DNA of 64,000 nucleotides from the NCBI GenBank assembly GCA_006844605.1, contig SPJN01000006.1:29419-93418 (forward strand). Direction: 5' to 3'. This document shows positions 1 to 11,599 of the stretch, piece after piece. The DNA comes from Hyphomicrobiales bacterium. GTDB taxonomy: Bacteria > Pseudomonadota > Alphaproteobacteria > SPJN01. The translations under genes were made by a program, and so were the position numbers. Positions within the stretch are counted from its first letter, which is position 1, and the number at the start of each line of letters is the position of its first letter. Under the pieces are notes generated by a model that ran no database searches, was not told the origin of the DNA, and saw only the letters and a program-made list of their open reading frames with translations.

Positions 1-1631
1 ATGGACGTGATCTTGATATAGAACAGCCAAGCGGTGACAAAGCCGATCCCACCCATAACAATAGGTAGACGCTTCACCCAATCAGGCACATCATGGAAGT
101 GGTGCATCACACCGTTTTCAGGATCAGCGATAAAGATCGCATCGCCCCAGAATTCCTGGAAGTGATGACCGACAAAGCTGTCATAGAAGGCGTAACCGGC
201 GAACAACGCACCAATCGACAGAAGAACCAATGGCACCAGCATGACAAGCGGGCTTTCATGGGCATGTTCAAACGTGTGCTGGTCCGCACGCGTCTTGCCG
301 TGGAACGTCATAAAAATCAAACGCCAAGAATAGAAGCTGGTCATGAACGCCGCAATGATCCCCATCCAGAAGGCATAATTGCCGACACCGGAATGGGCTG
401 CATAGGCAACTTCAAGCACCGCGTCTTTTGAGAAATAGCCAGCAGTACCGGGGAAACCCATAAGCGCAACAGTACCGATCAACATCATCGCATAGGTGAA
501 GGGAATGGTTTTCCACAGACCGCCCATCTTACGCATGTCCTGTTCATGATGCATGGCGTGAATGACCGAGCCAGCGCCAAGGAACAACAACGCCTTGAAG
601 AAGGCATGAGTGAACAGATGGAAAATCGCAACCGGATAGGCACCCACACCGATGGCAAAGAACATATAGCCAAGCTGTGAACAGGTTGAATAGGCGATCA
701 CACGCTTGATATCATTTTGCACCAAACCAACAGAGGCGGCGAAAATGGCTGTCGTGGCACCGATTACGGTCACAAACTCAAGCGCAACAGGGGCCAGTTC
801 GAACAACGGTGAACAACGTGCCACCATGAACACACCTGCGGTCACCATTGTAGCGGCATGGATCAGCGCCGACACAGGGGTCGGCCCCTCCATCGCGTCG
901 GGCAACCATGTGTGCAGGAACAGCTGGGCTGATTTACCCATCGCGCCAACAAACAGCAGCAAGCAGATGGTTGTCAGAATATCAACGTCATAGCCAAGGA
1001 AGTTAAAGCTTTGCCCCTGATATTGTGCCGCCTGTGCGAACACGGCATCAAACTCGACAGAGCCTGTGACCATGAACAAGGCAAAAATACCCAGTGCAAA
1101 ACCAAAGTCACCGACGCGGTTGACGATAAACGCCTTCATCGCAGCGGCATTGGCCGTTGATTTTTTGAACCAGAACCCAATCAATAGGTACGAGGCAAGC
1201 CCCACCCCTTCCCAGCCAAAGAACAGCTGCACGAAATTGTCGGCAGTGACCAGCATCAGCATGGCAAAGGTGAACAGGCTAAGATAGGCAAAGAACCGCG
1301 GACGATGCGGATCGTCGCTCATATACCCGATTGAGTATATGTGGACGAGCGATGAGACACCCGTCACAACAAACAACATCACTGCGGTCAGCGTATCGAC
1401 CTTGAATGCCCAATCGAGTTCAAAGTCACCCGAACGCATCCATTCCAGCACAACGATGTGTTGCGGGTTATGCCCGAACGCAACATCGGCCAAAGTGATG
1501 GCTGAGAATATAGCCGCCAGCACAACAAGGCTGGAGGTCAGGATCATACTGCCTGTATCGCCGATCCGGCGGCCCATAAAGCCGACAAGGATAGCGCCGA
1601 TCAGCGGCATAAAGACGATGGCTGAGATCAT
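1..1631 (-). CDS. nuoL: NADH-quinone oxidoreductase subunit L (partial, C-terminus outside window)
   Basis: Large antiporter-like membrane subunit of complex I, one of the proton-pumping arms. The minus-strand frame is open from an ATG at 1629-1631 to the left edge, about 543 codons of the usual 600-650, so only the C-terminal lateral helix region is missing. Visible family features are the segment [15 protein letters not shown], the Lys-containing region [25 protein letters not shown], and [11 protein letters not shown], all typical of NuoL. It follows nuoK with about 10 bp between the nuoK stop and the region of this start, as expected for the last part of a nuoA-N operon; nuoM and nuoN would lie outside the window to the left. 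Confidence 0.95.
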   Translation of the reverse strand, partial: MISAIVFMPLIGAILVGFMGRRIGDTGSMILTSSLVVLAAIFSAITLADVAFGHNPQHIVVLEWMRSGDFELDWAFKVDTLTAVMLFVVTGVSSLVHIYSIGYMSDDPHRPRFFAYLSLFTFAMLMLVTADNFVQLFFGWEGVGLASYLLIGFWFKKSTANAAAMKAFIVNRVGDFGFALGIFALFMVTGSVEFDAVFAQAAQYQGQSFNFLGYDVDILTTICLLLFVGAMGKSAQLFLHTWLPDAMEGPTPVSALIHAATMVTAGVFMVARCSPLFELAPVALEFVTVIGATTAIFAASVGLVQNDIKRVIAYSTCSQLGYMFFAIGVGAYPVAIFHLFTHAFFKALLFLGAGSVIHAMHHEQDMRKMGGLWKTIPFTYAMMLIGTVALMGFPGTAGYFSKDAVLEVAYAAHSGVGNYAFWMGIIAAFMTSFYSWRLIFMTFHGKTRADQHTFEHAHESPLVMLVPLVLLSIGALFAGYAFYDSFVGHHFQEFWGDAIFIADPENGVMHHFHDVPDWVKRLPIVMGGIGFVTAWLFYIKITS

Positions 1632-1641
1632 GGTTCCGCCC

Positions 1642-1950
1642 CTAGCCCTTCATCATGTTGATATCTTCGACTTCGATTGAGCCGCGGTTACGGAAATAGA
1701 CCACCAAGATGGCAAGTCCAATGGCTGCTTCACCGGCAGCAACTGTCAGCACAAGCATGGCAAAAATCTGCCCCACCATGTCCTGCAAGAAGACGGAAAA
1801 AGCGACCAGATTGATATTGACTGACAGCAACATCAGTTCAATCGACATAAGAATGATGATGACATTCTTTCGATTGAGGAAAATCCCAAATACCCCAAGG
1901 GTAAACAGGATAGCTGCCACCGTCAGATAATGTTCAAGACCAACAGGCAT
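1642..1950 (-). CDS. nuoK: NADH-quinone oxidoreductase subunit K
   Basis: Small membrane subunit of complex I (102 aa, normal family length), homologous to Mrp antiporter MnhC. Three hydrophobic helices are visible, with the conserved membrane glutamates in the segments [14 protein letters not shown] and [13 protein letters not shown] that belong to the proton path. It lies between nuoJ (40 bp upstream) and nuoL (about 10 bp downstream) in the minus-strand nuo operon. Identity is secure from both sequence and position. Confidence 0.97.
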   Translation of the reverse strand: MPVGLEHYLTVAAILFTLGVFGIFLNRKNVIIILMSIELMLLSVNINLVAFSVFLQDMVGQIFAMLVLTVAAGEAAIGLAILVVYFRNRGSIEVEDINMMKG

Positions 1951-1990
1951 GTCCTATTGCCTTTCCGCCAAAAAATTCAGATGAACCATG

Positions 1991-2605
1991 CTAAATGCCT
2001 GATCCGGGTTTGATATCCACCAGCTCGACCGCGTCTTCGCGGGTCCGGGCATTCTGCGCTGCGATGCTCTGCTTCCTTACGCCTTCACGTTGGCGCAAGG
2101 TCAGAACGATGGCGCCAATCATGGCCACCAGCAGGATCAGCCCGGCGATCTGGAAAAAGTAAATATATTGCGTGTAAAGCAGTTGCCCCAACGCGCGCGT
2201 GTTTTCAACGTCTGACGACATCGGTGCCGGCGCTGCGGCAACGTCAGGCGACAAGGGCCCAACGGCGATACCGCCCACGACCAGCAACACCTCAACCACC
2301 AGTATCACGCCAACCAGCGCGCCGATGGGAAGGTACTGCAAAACACCTTCGCGCAGTTCCGTGAAATTGATGTCCAGCATCATCACGACAAACATGAACA
2401 ACACGGCGACAGCGCCCACATAGACAATGACCAATATCATCGCCAGGAACTCTGCCCCGATCAGAACGAACAGTGCTGCTGCATTAAAGAATGCCAGAAT
2501 GAGGTAAAGCACCGAATGAACGGGATTGCGCGCCGCAATGACCATAAAGGCCGCTGCGATCGTAATCGCCGCAAACACATAAAATGCTGTTGTTGCAACC
2601 ATCAT
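1991..2605 (-). CDS. nuoJ: NADH-quinone oxidoreductase subunit J
   Basis: Membrane subunit of complex I, 204 aa. Five hydrophobic helices are visible; the third carries the conserved glycine/tyrosine-rich stretch MILVIVYVGAVAVLFMFVVMML that forms the pi-bulge helix of the E-channel. The tail after the last helix (about residues 170-204) is polar and more variable. Two consecutive ATG codons (2603-2605 and 2600-2602) could both serve as the start. It sits 24 bp after nuoI and 40 bp before nuoK. Confidence 0.96.
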   Translation of the reverse strand: MMVATTAFYVFAAITIAAAFMVIAARNPVHSVLYLILAFFNAAALFVLIGAEFLAMILVIVYVGAVAVLFMFVVMMLDINFTELREGVLQYLPIGALVGVILVVEVLLVVGGIAVGPLSPDVAAAPAPMSSDVENTRALGQLLYTQYIYFFQIAGLILLVAMIGAIVLTLRQREGVRKQSIAAQNARTREDAVELVDIKPGSGI

Positions 2606-2629
2606 CTCTACTTCACTTCCTTACGCATA

Positions 2630-3118
2630 TCAGCGATACGGCGCATCAAGCGCCAAATTGACTGCGATTTCCCGTTCCCAACGATCCCCATTGGCCAACA
2701 GACGATCCTTGTCATACATCAGCTCTTCACGGGTTTCGGTAGCAAATTCAAAATTCGGACCTTCGACAATGGCATCCACCGGGCATGCTTCCTGACAGAA
2801 GCCGCAATAGATACATTTCGTCATGTCGATATCGTAACGCGTTGTCCGGCGCGAGCCATCTTCGCGCGGTTCGGCCTCAATCGTAATGGCCTGTGCCGGG
2901 CAAATAGCCTCGCACAATTTACAGGCGATGCAGCGTTCTTCGCCATTATCATAGCGGCGCAAAGCATGTTCACCACGGAAGCGCGGTGACAGCGGGCCTT
3001 TTTCAAACGGATAATTCACCGTCACTTTGGGCCTAAAGAAATAACGCATGGCCAAGAAGAAGGCCGAGACAAACTCGGTCAACAAAAAGGCGCGTGCTGT
3101 ACGGTCAAGAAATGCCAT
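2630..3118 (-). CDS. nuoI: NADH-quinone oxidoreductase subunit I (2x[4Fe-4S])
   Basis: Peripheral-arm ferredoxin-like subunit holding clusters N6a and N6b, which pass electrons to NuoB near the quinone site. Two CxxCxxCxxxCP motifs are complete: Cys63, 66, 69, 73 and Cys102, 105, 108, 112. Length (162 aa) is the short form typical of Alphaproteobacteria and mitochondria (TYKY). The gene lies between nuoH and nuoJ. Confidence 0.97.
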   Translation of the reverse strand: MAFLDRTARAFLLTEFVSAFFLAMRYFFRPKVTVNYPFEKGPLSPRFRGEHALRRYDNGEERCIACKLCEAICPAQAITIEAEPREDGSRRTTRYDIDMTKCIYCGFCQEACPVDAIVEGPNFEFATETREELMYDKDRLLANGDRWEREIAVNLALDAPYR

Positions 3119-3138
3119 CTAATTCGTCCCTTTCGCCC

Positions 3139-4188
3139 TTAAAGCCCAGCGCCTGTTGCCGCACTGACCGCAACGGGGTCAGGCAACAAATCAAAGGCAA
3201 TAAGCACACCACCGGTAATCGCCACCCACAAAAGTGAGAGGGGCAGGAAAACTTTCCAGCCAAGGCGCATCAACTGATCATAGCGGTACCGCGGCACCAT
3301 TGCCTTGACCATCGAAACCAGGAAGAAGAAGAAGCTGGTCTTCAGCACGAACCACACCAAACCGGGGATCCAGTTCAGCGGTGCGATATCCAATGGCGGC
3401 AACCAGCCACCAAAAAACAGCACCGTGCAAAGTGAACACAGCAGCACAATATTGATATACTCGCCGATCATGAACAGCAGATACGGGGTGGAGCTGTATT
3501 CCACCTGATACCCGGCAACAAGTTCAGATTCTGATTCAGGCAGGTCAAATGGCGGGCGGTTGGTTTCTGCCAGCAGCGAGATGAAATAAACCACAAACAT
3601 CGGGAACAGCGGGATAAAGAACCACACACCTTCCGCTTGCGCATAGACAATCTCTGTCAGGTTCAAGGACCCAACGCACATCAGCACGGTGACGATCACC
3701 AAACCGATGGAAACTTCATAGGACACCATCTGCGCCGCAGCACGCATACCGCCCAAGAACGGGTATTTGGAGTTTGAGGCCCAGCCCGCCATGATGATGC
3801 CGTAAACGCCCATCGATGAAATGGCAAAGATATACAGAATGCCCACATTCAAATCGGCAACCACCATGCCGTCAGCAACCGGGATCACTGCCCAGCCCAC
3901 TACCGCCAACACGAAGGTCAGCATCGGCGCGATAAAGAAGATGCCCTTATTGACGCCGGCAGGAACAATCACTTCCTTGATCAGGTTCTTGCCAAAGTCA
4001 GCAAACAGCTGGAATAGCCCAAACGGCCCCACAACGTTGGGACCACGGCGCAATTGCACAGCGGCCCAGATTTTGCGGTCAGCATAAACGGCATAGGCCA
4101 CATAAAGCAGCACACCGACGGTCAGCGCCAAAATCAGGATCACTTGCCACAAAAGCGGCCACAGAAGATCATTCCAAAGCTCAAGCAT
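3139..4188 (-). CDS. nuoH: NADH-quinone oxidoreductase subunit H
   Basis: Membrane subunit of complex I that forms most of the quinone-entry channel (349 aa, about eight helices). Family signatures seen are the segment [21 protein letters not shown] after the first helix, [20 protein letters not shown] in the loop facing the quinone tunnel, and [13 protein letters not shown] near the C-terminus. The start ATG at 4186-4188 overlaps the 3' end of nuoG by 8 bp, indicating translational coupling. Confidence 0.97.
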   Translation of the reverse strand: MLELWNDLLWPLLWQVILILALTVGVLLYVAYAVYADRKIWAAVQLRRGPNVVGPFGLFQLFADFGKNLIKEVIVPAGVNKGIFFIAPMLTFVLAVVGWAVIPVADGMVVADLNVGILYIFAISSMGVYGIIMAGWASNSKYPFLGGMRAAAQMVSYEVSIGLVIVTVLMCVGSLNLTEIVYAQAEGVWFFIPLFPMFVVYFISLLAETNRPPFDLPESESELVAGYQVEYSSTPYLLFMIGEYINIVLLCSLCTVLFFGGWLPPLDIAPLNWIPGLVWFVLKTSFFFFLVSMVKAMVPRYRYDQLMRLGWKVFLPLSLLWVAITGGVLIAFDLLPDPVAVSAATGAGL

Positions 4189-6250
4189 TGCGGCGGCCCT
4201 CCCCCTGTGCAGTCAATTCAAGGCGTTGCTTGGAACAAGCAGCCATCGTCTTGGACGCACGGGCAATAGGATTGGTGAGATAGAAATCTGCAATCGGATC
4301 GGCAAAGGGCGCAGCACCGGCCAAATCGCCGGTCGTGCCAAAACTGCCCCAAGTCGCTGCAGCAAGCTGATCAAGCGCACCCAGATGGGGAACGTCTTCG
4401 ACCATCGCGGCAACCAATTGATCGCGAGAATTATAGGGCAGCGGCGCATCAAGCAAACCGGACAGGGCGCGCAAGATGGCCCAATCTTCTTTCGCCTGCC
4501 CCGGTGCAAACACCGCGCGGCGGGCACGCTGAACGCGGCCTTCCATATTCACGTATGTGCCGTCCTGTTCGGTATAGGCCGCACCGGGCAGGATTACATC
4601 GGCGCGATGGGCACCATTGTCACCATGCGTACCGATATAAACGACCGTGGCATTGCCCAACTGATCAGTATCAATTTCGTCAGCGCCAAGCAGGAAGACA
4701 AGCTCAACCTCACCTGACTGTGCGCCAGCGATAATGCCAGCCGTGTCACGGCCACCGTCACCGGGCACCAATCCAAGGTCAAGGCCACCAACGCGTGAAG
4801 CAGCGGTCTGTACAACGCCAAAGCCTGTCCAGTCACCACTGACCGCGCCAACCTTGTCAGCCAATGCACGGGCGGTACCCAGCACATCGCCGCCATCAGC
4901 CCGCGCCACAGCGCCGGAGCCAACCAAAATCAAAGGCCGTTCGGCATTCTGCAATATATTAAAGAACGCGCCATTGCCTGCAGCAAGATCAGCCAAGGTT
5001 TCAGGACCGGCACCAAGCTGTTGGACCGTATAGGTCAGATCCGCAGGCGTACCCACATTCCCGACCTTCAACCCACCGTCAAGCCAACGCTTGCGAATGC
5101 GTGCGTTCAACAAGGGTGCTTCGGCACGCAGATTTGACCCAATGATCAAAATCGCGTCGGCATCTTCAACACCGGCAATCGTGCTGTTCATCAGATAGGA
5201 AGCACGGTTGCCCGCCTCGGCATAGCCGCCGTCCTGACGGCAATCCACATTGGCACTGCCAAGTGATGCCATCAAATCCTTCAACGCCTTCATGGTTTCG
5301 GCACTTGCCATATCACCAACAATAGCGGCGATCTTCGACGGCTCTGTCGCTTTGACTTTCGCCGCAACAATATCAAGCGCGTCATCCCATTCAGCCGCGA
5401 CAAGCTTGCCGTCCTGCTTCAAATAGGGACGATCAAGACGTTGATATTTCAAGCCATCGCAGGCAAAGCGCGTTTTGTCTGAAATCCATTCTTCGTTCAC
5501 ATCTTCGTTCAAACGCGGCATGACGCGCATGACTTCGCGGCCACGGGCATCAACACGAATATTGCTGCCCATCGCGTCCATAACGTCGATGGTTTCTGTT
5601 TTCTTCAATTCCCACGGGCGCGCAGTGAACGCAAAGGGACGAGAGGTCAAGGCACCAACCGGGCACAGGTCGATCACATTGGCGGACAATTCCGACGTCA
5701 ATGCCGCTTCCAAATAGGTGGTGATTTCCATGTCTTCGCCACGACCGATGGCACCGATTTCGTCAACGCCTGCAACTTCGCTGGCGAAACGAACACAGCG
5801 TGTGCAATGGATGCAACGGGTCATCACTGTCTTAACCAGCGGCCCCATATTCTTTTCATCAACGGCGCGCTTGTTTTCGTCATAGCGGTTCTGGCCCATG
5901 CCATACCCCATTGACTGGTCCTGCAAGTCACATTCACCGCCCTGATCACAAATCGGGCAATCCAGCGGATGATTGATCAACAAAAATTCCATCACGCCTT
6001 CGCGGTCTTTCTTGACCTGCGGGCTGTCGGTATGAACCACCATGCCGTCATTCACCGGCATCGCGCATGAGGCAACAGGCTTGGGTGATTTCTCAACCTC
6101 AACCAGGCACATGCGGCAATTGCCAGCAATCGACAAGCGTTCGTGATAACAGAAACGCGGCACTTCACGTCCCGCCTGCTCACACGCCTGCAAGATGGTC
6201 GAACCGGCTTCGACCTCAATCTCTGTTCCGTCAATGGTGACCTTCACCAT
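4181..6250 (-). CDS. nuoG: NADH-quinone oxidoreductase subunit G
   Basis: Large iron-sulfur subunit of the NADH-oxidising module, 689 aa, a usual alphaproteobacterial/mitochondrial length. The N-terminus is a plant-type [2Fe-2S] domain (CYHE then CRMCLVEVE), followed by the His-Cys3 [4Fe-4S] site ([19 protein letters not shown]) and a third cluster motif ([10 protein letters not shown], with a later Cys in [11 protein letters not shown]). The rest is a molybdopterin-oxidoreductase-like fold without recognisable Mo ligands, as in other NuoG proteins. It lies 14 bp after nuoF and overlaps nuoH. Confidence 0.97.
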   Translation of the reverse strand: MVKVTIDGTEIEVEAGSTILQACEQAGREVPRFCYHERLSIAGNCRMCLVEVEKSPKPVASCAMPVNDGMVVHTDSPQVKKDREGVMEFLLINHPLDCPICDQGGECDLQDQSMGYGMGQNRYDENKRAVDEKNMGPLVKTVMTRCIHCTRCVRFASEVAGVDEIGAIGRGEDMEITTYLEAALTSELSANVIDLCPVGALTSRPFAFTARPWELKKTETIDVMDAMGSNIRVDARGREVMRVMPRLNEDVNEEWISDKTRFACDGLKYQRLDRPYLKQDGKLVAAEWDDALDIVAAKVKATEPSKIAAIVGDMASAETMKALKDLMASLGSANVDCRQDGGYAEAGNRASYLMNSTIAGVEDADAILIIGSNLRAEAPLLNARIRKRWLDGGLKVGNVGTPADLTYTVQQLGAGPETLADLAAGNGAFFNILQNAERPLILVGSGAVARADGGDVLGTARALADKVGAVSGDWTGFGVVQTAASRVGGLDLGLVPGDGGRDTAGIIAGAQSGEVELVFLLGADEIDTDQLGNATVVYIGTHGDNGAHRADVILPGAAYTEQDGTYVNMEGRVQRARRAVFAPGQAKEDWAILRALSGLLDAPLPYNSRDQLVAAMVEDVPHLGALDQLAAATWGSFGTTGDLAGAAPFADPIADFYLTNPIARASKTMAACSKQRLELTAQGEGRRNA

Positions 6251-6264
6251 AGTCAGCCCCTACC

Positions 6265-7560
6265 CTATTCGGCTGCGGTCAGCACAGGCTGACCGGCTTT
6301 GCGGCGTTCAATCCGCGCTTCAATTTCAGGACGGAAGTGACGGATCAAACCCTGAATGGGCCATGCCGCCGCGTCCCCAAGGGCGCAAATCGTGTGCCCT
6401 TCGACCTGTTTCGTCACATCAAGCAACATATCGATTTCTTCGACTTCCGCCTCGCCCACGGCAAGACGTTCCATCACGCGCCACATCCAGCCAGTACCTT
6501 CACGGCACGGGGTACATTGCCCGCAACTTTCATGCTTGTAAAAATATGCCAGTCGGGCAATCGCCGCGACCAGATCAGTAGACTTGTCCATCACGATCAC
6601 TGCAGCGGTGCCAAGACCTGACTGCGCATCTTTCAACGCATCGAAATCCATTGTGATGGTGTCGCAAATATCTTTCGGCAACATCGGCACAGATGACCCG
6701 CCGGGAATAATTGCCAGCAGATTGTCCCAACCACCACGCACACCGCCGGCATGTTTTTCAATCAGCTCTTTCAGCGGAATGCCCATTTCCTCTTCAACAT
6801 TACACGGGTTGTTCACATGCCCTGAAATACAGAAGATTTTGGTGCCGGTATTATTGGCCTTGCCCAGATCGGCAAACCACGTTGCGCCACGACGCAAAAT
6901 GGTCGGCGCAACAGCAATTGATTCAACATTGTTCACCGTGGTGGGGCAGCCATAAAGACCCGCATTGGCGGGGAACGGCGGCTTCAAACGCGGCTGGCCC
7001 TTTTTGCCCTCAAGCGATTCAAGTAGCGCGGTTTCTTCGCCGCAAATATAGGCCCCGGCACCGTGATGGACATAGACGTCCATCGCCCAGCCTGACCCGC
7101 AGGCGTCCGGGCCAAGCAAGCCTGCCTCATACGCCTCATCAATCGCGGCCTGCAGCGCATAGCGTTCCTTGATGAACTCACCACGCACATAGATATAGGC
7201 AGCATGGGCCTGCATCGCGAACCCGGCAACCAAACACCCCTCGATCAGCTTGTGCGGATCGTGGCGCATGATATCGCGGTCCTTACAGGTGCCCGGCTCT
7301 GACTCATCGGCGTTCACAACCAAATAATGCGGCCGGTCGGACACTTCCTTGGGCATGAATGACCATTTCAGGCCGGTGGGGAAACCCGCACCGCCACGGC
7401 CACGCAGGCCAGAAGCCTTCATTTCATCAATGATCCAGTCACGGCCCTTGCCGATCAAATCACCGGTACCGGTCCAATCACCGCGCGTGCGCGCCGCATC
7501 AAGCCCGGGGCTTTCAAAACCATAAAGGTTGGTAAAGATGCGATCTTCATCACGTAGCAT
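6265..7560 (-). CDS. nuoF: NADH-quinone oxidoreductase subunit F (FMN, NADH binding)
   Basis: Catalytic subunit that oxidises NADH through FMN and cluster N3 (431 aa). Visible signatures are the NADH site [18 protein letters not shown] (about residues 52-69), the FMN-contacting stretch [17 protein letters not shown], and the [4Fe-4S] motif [15 protein letters not shown] with a fourth Cys about 40 residues later (HTICALGD). The ATG shares a base with the nuoE stop (TAATG arrangement), so it is probably translated by re-initiation. Confidence 0.97.
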   Translation of the reverse strand: MLRDEDRIFTNLYGFESPGLDAARTRGDWTGTGDLIGKGRDWIIDEMKASGLRGRGGAGFPTGLKWSFMPKEVSDRPHYLVVNADESEPGTCKDRDIMRHDPHKLIEGCLVAGFAMQAHAAYIYVRGEFIKERYALQAAIDEAYEAGLLGPDACGSGWAMDVYVHHGAGAYICGEETALLESLEGKKGQPRLKPPFPANAGLYGCPTTVNNVESIAVAPTILRRGATWFADLGKANNTGTKIFCISGHVNNPCNVEEEMGIPLKELIEKHAGGVRGGWDNLLAIIPGGSSVPMLPKDICDTITMDFDALKDAQSGLGTAAVIVMDKSTDLVAAIARLAYFYKHESCGQCTPCREGTGWMWRVMERLAVGEAEVEEIDMLLDVTKQVEGHTICALGDAAAWPIQGLIRHFRPEIEARIERRKAGQPVLTAAE

Positions 7561-8174
7561 TACGCATCTCCCTTCTTCAAAACGGTGGGACCGCCTGCGG
7601 GTGCTGAAAACTGGCGGTCAATCTGCGGACCGGTTTTGGGCGCGCTCTTGTCCTTGGCCAATTCATCCAGCAACGCTTCAAAGCGTTCGACGGTCAAATC
7701 TTCATAGGTTTCATCATCAACCTGAATCATGGGCGCGTTCACGCAGGCACCAAGACATTCCATCTCAGTCCATGAATAGGTGCCGTCCTCTGACGGGCCC
7801 TGATCCTTATCAACGCCCATCTTGCGACGGCAAACTTCTTTCAGGTCCTCTGCGCCACGCAACCAGCACGGGGTTGTGCCACAAACCTGTACATGCACCT
7901 TGCCCACCGGTTTCAGGTTAAACATCGTGTAGAAGGTCGCAACCTCATAAACGCGAATGTAAGGCATGTCGAGATAATCGGCGACGTAACGCACAGCAGC
8001 TTCGGGCAACCAACCGTCCATCTGGCGCTGGGCCTGATCCAACAGGGGGATCACCGCGCTTTGCTGGCGACCTGCGGGATATTTCGCAATCTGCTTTTGT
8101 GCCCATTCCTGATTTTCAGGAGTGAACTCAAAACTATCGGGGCCTAGGCCCGGAACCAAACGGCGGACACTCAT
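7560..8174 (-). CDS. nuoE: NADH-quinone oxidoreductase subunit E ([2Fe-2S] N1a)
   Basis: Thioredoxin-like [2Fe-2S] subunit of the NADH module, 204 aa. The four cluster ligands are Cys98, Cys103 ([11 protein letters not shown]), Cys140 and Cys144 ([10 protein letters not shown]). The region [14 protein letters not shown] just before is the usual NuoE signature. The start overlaps the nuoD stop by 4 bp and the stop overlaps nuoF by 1 bp. The final 30 residues are proline- and lysine-rich and not conserved, as often in this subunit. Confidence 0.97.
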   Translation of the reverse strand: MSVRRLVPGLGPDSFEFTPENQEWAQKQIAKYPAGRQQSAVIPLLDQAQRQMDGWLPEAAVRYVADYLDMPYIRVYEVATFYTMFNLKPVGKVHVQVCGTTPCWLRGAEDLKEVCRRKMGVDKDQGPSEDGTYSWTEMECLGACVNAPMIQVDDETYEDLTVERFEALLDELAKDKSAPKTGPQIDRQFSAPAGGPTVLKKGDA

Positions 8175-9355
8175 CGGTCGACCTCACCAAACACAATATC
8201 GAGGGAACCAAGGATCGCAGGAACGTCAGCCAGCATGTGGCCCGCGCTCATATAATCAATGGCCTGCAAATGGGCGAACCCCGGCGCGCGCAACTTGGCA
8301 CGGTAGGGTTTGTTCGTGCCATCTGACACAACATAAACGCCGAACTCACCCTTGGGCGCTTCAACGGCGGCATATACCTCACCGGCGGGCACCTTGTACC
8401 CTTCGGTGTATAGCTTGAAGTGATGGATCAACGCTTCCATGCTTTGCTTCATCTCGCCACGTTTGGGCGGCACGACCTTGCGGTCGGTGGATGACACAGG
8501 ACCGGCAGGCATGTTGTTGATGCACTGCTGCATGATCTTCACCGACTCGCGCATTTCATCCATGCGGCAGACATAACGGTCATAACAATCGCCGTTTTTG
8601 CCAAGCGGGATTTTGAAGTCGAGTTCGTTGTAAACTTCATAAGGCTGACTGCGGCGCAAGTCCCACGGAATCCCGGACCCACGCACCATCACACCTGAAA
8701 AGCCGCGCGCCATTGCGTCTTCGGCGGTTACAACGCCGATATCAACATTACGCTGCTTAAAAATACGGTTTTCGGTCAACAGCCCTTCAAGGTCATCCAA
8801 AAATGCCGGGAAGGTGTCACACCATGCCAAAATGTCGTCCAGCAAATCCTGCGGCAGGTCCTGATGAACGCCGCCGGGCCGAAAATAGGCCGCATGCATA
8901 CGGGAGCCGCATGCACGTTCATAGAAAATCATCAGATCTTCGCGTGGCTCAAAACCCCAGACAGGCGGGGTCAGCGCACCGACATCCATTGCCTGTGTGG
9001 TGACATTCATCAAATGGTTCAAAATGCGGCCAATTTCAGAATACAGCACACGGATATATTGCCCGCGCTTGGGCACATCAATGCCCAGCAACCGTTCAAC
9101 AGCCAATGCAAAGGCGTGTTCCTGATTCATCGGCGCCACATAATCAAGGCGATCGAAATAAGGCACAGCCTGCAGATAGGTCTTCTGCTCAATCAATTTT
9201 TCAGTGCCGCGATGAAGCAGACCGATATGAGGGTCGATACGCTCAACAACCTCACCATCCAATTCCATCACCAAGCGCAACACACCATGGGCCGCCGGAT
9301 GCTGGGGCCCAAAGTTCATTGAGAAGCTGCGAAGATCGACATCTTGTTGTGACAT
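8171..9355 (-). CDS. nuoD: NADH-quinone oxidoreductase subunit D
   Basis: 49-kDa-type subunit that, with NuoB, builds the quinone-reduction pocket (394 aa). The quinone-site His is in [15 protein letters not shown] near the N-terminus, and the tyrosine/aspartate-containing core is recognisable in later blocks such as [18 protein letters not shown]. The nickel-ligand cysteines of the ancestral hydrogenase are absent, as expected for complex I. nuoC and nuoD are separate here, not fused as in Escherichia coli. Confidence 0.97.
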   Translation of the reverse strand: MSQQDVDLRSFSMNFGPQHPAAHGVLRLVMELDGEVVERIDPHIGLLHRGTEKLIEQKTYLQAVPYFDRLDYVAPMNQEHAFALAVERLLGIDVPKRGQYIRVLYSEIGRILNHLMNVTTQAMDVGALTPPVWGFEPREDLMIFYERACGSRMHAAYFRPGGVHQDLPQDLLDDILAWCDTFPAFLDDLEGLLTENRIFKQRNVDIGVVTAEDAMARGFSGVMVRGSGIPWDLRRSQPYEVYNELDFKIPLGKNGDCYDRYVCRMDEMRESVKIMQQCINNMPAGPVSSTDRKVVPPKRGEMKQSMEALIHHFKLYTEGYKVPAGEVYAAVEAPKGEFGVYVVSDGTNKPYRAKLRAPGFAHLQAIDYMSAGHMLADVPAILGSLDIVFGEVDR

Positions 9356-9357
9356 GA

Positions 9358-9999
9358 TCAGCCCTCCCCTTCGGTGGATGCGCCATCGGCTTTTTCATCG
9401 CCGGGCAGAATATATTTTGCACCTTCCCACGGCGACAGAAAGTCGAAGCTGCGCATTTCCTGTGCCAGTTCAACCGGCTCATACACAACGCGCTTCAACT
9501 CATCATCATAACGTAGTTCAACATGGCCGGTTACGGGGAAGTCCTTGCGCAGCGGATGCCCACGGAACCCATAGTCGGTCAGGATGCGGCGCAGATCAGG
9601 ATGGTCGGAGAAATAGATGCCATACATGTCAAAGGCTTCACGCTCATACCAATGGGCAGCGGCGAACACCTCGCCCGCTGATGGCACTGCGGTGTCTTCG
9701 TCTGTTGTCACCGTCACACGAACACGCAAATTGTTCCGCATCGACAGCAAGTGATAAACAACATCGAACCGTTCATCCCGTTCGGGATAATCAACGCCGC
9801 AAATATCAATCAGCACTTTGAACAGGCATTGCCCGTCATCACGCAGGAATGTCAAAAGATCGACAATATGCTCACGCCGGGCGGTTACATTCAGTTCACC
9901 AAAGGCAACAGCACACCCTGTTACATTGTCAGGCCGGCTTGCCGCGATATGGTCACCAAGCTGCTGTAGCTCTGTCACGTCCATATAATCCACGCTCAT
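9358..9999 (-). CDS. nuoC: NADH-quinone oxidoreductase subunit C
   Basis: 30-kDa-type subunit of the peripheral arm, 213 aa. The family signature is complete: [25 protein letters not shown] followed by GHPLRKDFP. It lies 24 bp after nuoB and 2 bp before nuoD. No cofactor ligands are expected in this subunit. The acidic last 20 residues are variable in the family. Confidence 0.96.
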   Translation of the reverse strand: MSVDYMDVTELQQLGDHIAASRPDNVTGCAVAFGELNVTARREHIVDLLTFLRDDGQCLFKVLIDICGVDYPERDERFDVVYHLLSMRNNLRVRVTVTTDEDTAVPSAGEVFAAAHWYEREAFDMYGIYFSDHPDLRRILTDYGFRGHPLRKDFPVTGHVELRYDDELKRVVYEPVELAQEMRSFDFLSPWEGAKYILPGDEKADGASTEGEG

Positions 10000-10023
10000 C
10001 TTAGCTTCACCCCGGTCGCCGCC

Positions 10024-10614
10024 TTAGCGGGCCAAGGTGCCTTCCCGACGAATTTTGCGTTGCAGTTGCATGATGCCGTACAACAATGCCTCTGCCGTGG
10101 GGGGGCAGCCGGGCACATAAATGTCCACAGGCACAATACGGTCACAGCCACGAACGACTGAATAAGAATAATGGTAATAGCCGCCGCCATTCGCGCATGA
10201 CCCCATTGAGATCACGTAACGCGGGTTCGGCATCTGGTCATAAACCTTGCGCAGTGCCGGTGCCATTTTATTGGTCAACGTCCCGGCAACAATCATCACA
10301 TCTGATTGGCGCGGGCTGGCCATCGGCGCGATACCGAATCGTTCAGCATCGTAACGGGGCATGTTGGTTTGCATCATCTCAACAGCGCAGCAAGCCAGAC
10401 CGAACGTCATCCACCAAAGCGACCCTGTGCGGGCCCATGTGATCAGATCATCGGCGGTGGCGAGCAAGAAGCCCTTATCCGCCAGCTCATCCGAAATTGT
10501 TTGGAAATACGGATCCTGATTGGCAGGGCCTTCGCCCCACCCAACCGGGTTACCATCGGGGCCAAGTTCCAGCGGCGCGCCGACGTGAACCGTTTTCGGT
10601 GCCTCTACTCCCAT
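10024..10614 (-). CDS. nuoB: NADH-quinone oxidoreductase subunit B ([4Fe-4S] N2)
   Basis: PSST-type subunit carrying terminal cluster N2, which reduces quinone. Ligands counted from the start chosen here are the tandem Cys75-Cys76 ([10 protein letters not shown]), Cys140 ([10 protein letters not shown]) and Cys170 (VPGCPPT). An ATG at 10635 would add seven residues, but the ATG at 10612-10614 is preceded by a good AAAGGGG ribosome site seven bases upstream and lies inside the last codons of nuoA, so this start is preferred (196 aa). Confidence 0.96.
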   Translation of the reverse strand: MGVEAPKTVHVGAPLELGPDGNPVGWGEGPANQDPYFQTISDELADKGFLLATADDLITWARTGSLWWMTFGLACCAVEMMQTNMPRYDAERFGIAPMASPRQSDVMIVAGTLTNKMAPALRKVYDQMPNPRYVISMGSCANGGGYYHYSYSVVRGCDRIVPVDIYVPGCPPTAEALLYGIMQLQRKIRREGTLAR

Positions 10615-10985
10615 TCGAGTGCCCCTTTCTTCCATTCGTAAATGAAGCCAATTGTCAGAATGCCCAAGAACACCATCATCGACCAGAACCCGAAGATGCC
10701 AATATCACCCAGCGCAACGGCCCAAGGGAACAAGAAGGCGACCTCAAGGTCAAAGATGATGAACAAGATGGCGACCAGATAAAACCGCACGTCAAAGCGT
10801 GTACGCGCATCGTCAAAGGCACCAAAGCCACATTCATAGGCTGAATTCTTTTCAGGGTCGGGTTTCGCCTCTGTCAGGACCAGGGGAACCACCATCAGCA
10901 CAAGGCCCAAAACGGTGGCAATAACCAGGAACAACAGGACGGGAAAATACTCAGATAGCAGCGCGTCCATTTCCGGCGTCAGCAT
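10605..10985 (-). CDS. nuoA: NADH-quinone oxidoreductase subunit A
   Basis: First gene of the complex I operon; a three-helix membrane subunit (126 aa). The conserved loop between helices 1 and 2 has the signature [35 protein letters not shown], including the Cys that sits near the quinone cavity. An AAGG ribosome site lies 8 bp before the ATG. Its 3' end overlaps nuoB by about 10 bp. Confidence 0.96.
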   Translation of the reverse strand: MLTPEMDALLSEYFPVLLFLVIATVLGLVLMVVPLVLTEAKPDPEKNSAYECGFGAFDDARTRFDVRFYLVAILFIIFDLEVAFLFPWAVALGDIGIFGFWSMMVFLGILTIGFIYEWKKGALEWE

Positions 10986-11319
10986 ATCAGCGACCTTTCA
11001 TAATACGGGCTGTCTGAATTACGCCGGACGGCGTGTGGCAACGTCTGCCCCTCAGCCCACATGACCCTTTAACATCCGGGCCTGTCATAGCGTTGATGGG
11101 GGGGCCACTGCAACCGCTTTCAAGAGTCACAATGCCGCCATAATTGCCGCAGTTTGCGATACTTAGCAAAATTTCACCGCCCCACTGCAATGCTGGCACA
11201 GGCATTGGTCCCAAATTGGGTGGGAATCGCATTGCGCGTGTTGGTGTTCAAAGACGCGCAAACAGGATCAGACGCAAGATTTCATGCGTGTCAAATCAAC
11301 CGACGATTTCAAAGAAAAG
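10986..11319 (-). other. Upstream region of the nuo operon, no gene seen
   Basis: A 334-base stretch between nuoA and tRNA-Asp. Short frames exist on both strands, but none has a ribosome site or a recognisable product. The promoter of the nuo operon should lie here. I could not pick a convincing -35/-10 pair; a CTTGAA element at about 11120-11125 (minus strand) followed by a C-run and CATCAA is too widely spaced to call. Confidence 0.5.
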
Positions 11320-11396
11320 TGGCGGGAGTGACGGGACTCGAACCCGCGACCTCTGGCGTGACAGGCCAGCGCTCTAACCAACTGAGCTACACCCCC
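11320..11396 (-). tRNA. tRNA-Asp (GUC)
   Basis: The minus strand folds as a full cloverleaf: acceptor GGGGGTG paired with CACTCCC (one G-U), D arm starting GCTC, anticodon loop with GTC in CCTGTCACG, T arm GCGGG-TTCGAGT-CCCGT, discriminator G73 (the Asp identity base) and an encoded CCA at 11320-11322. Confidence 0.95.
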
Positions 11397-11599
11397 CGCG
11401 CTTTATTCGCTGGCAGAAATATGTGTCTGCCGCGGGGCACCGCGACGTCCGCGATGGGCGCTTCATGTACGGCGCGGGGGGCGAACTGTCAAGCAACAGA
11501 ATGATAGTTTTTTGAAGTTCTTCCGCGATTGTGCGCACTTGCCGCATCTTCCATCGCCCCTAGCCGCCGATAACGCCCCATATAGCCCCAAAAACGTTT

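Noticed and set aside
11090..11125. RpoH-like promoter for the nuo operon (CTTGAA followed by a C-run and CATCAA on the minus strand)
   Set aside because: The spacing to the CCCCAT part is about 17, longer than accepted, the A/T content after it is poor, and complex I genes are not known as heat-shock genes.
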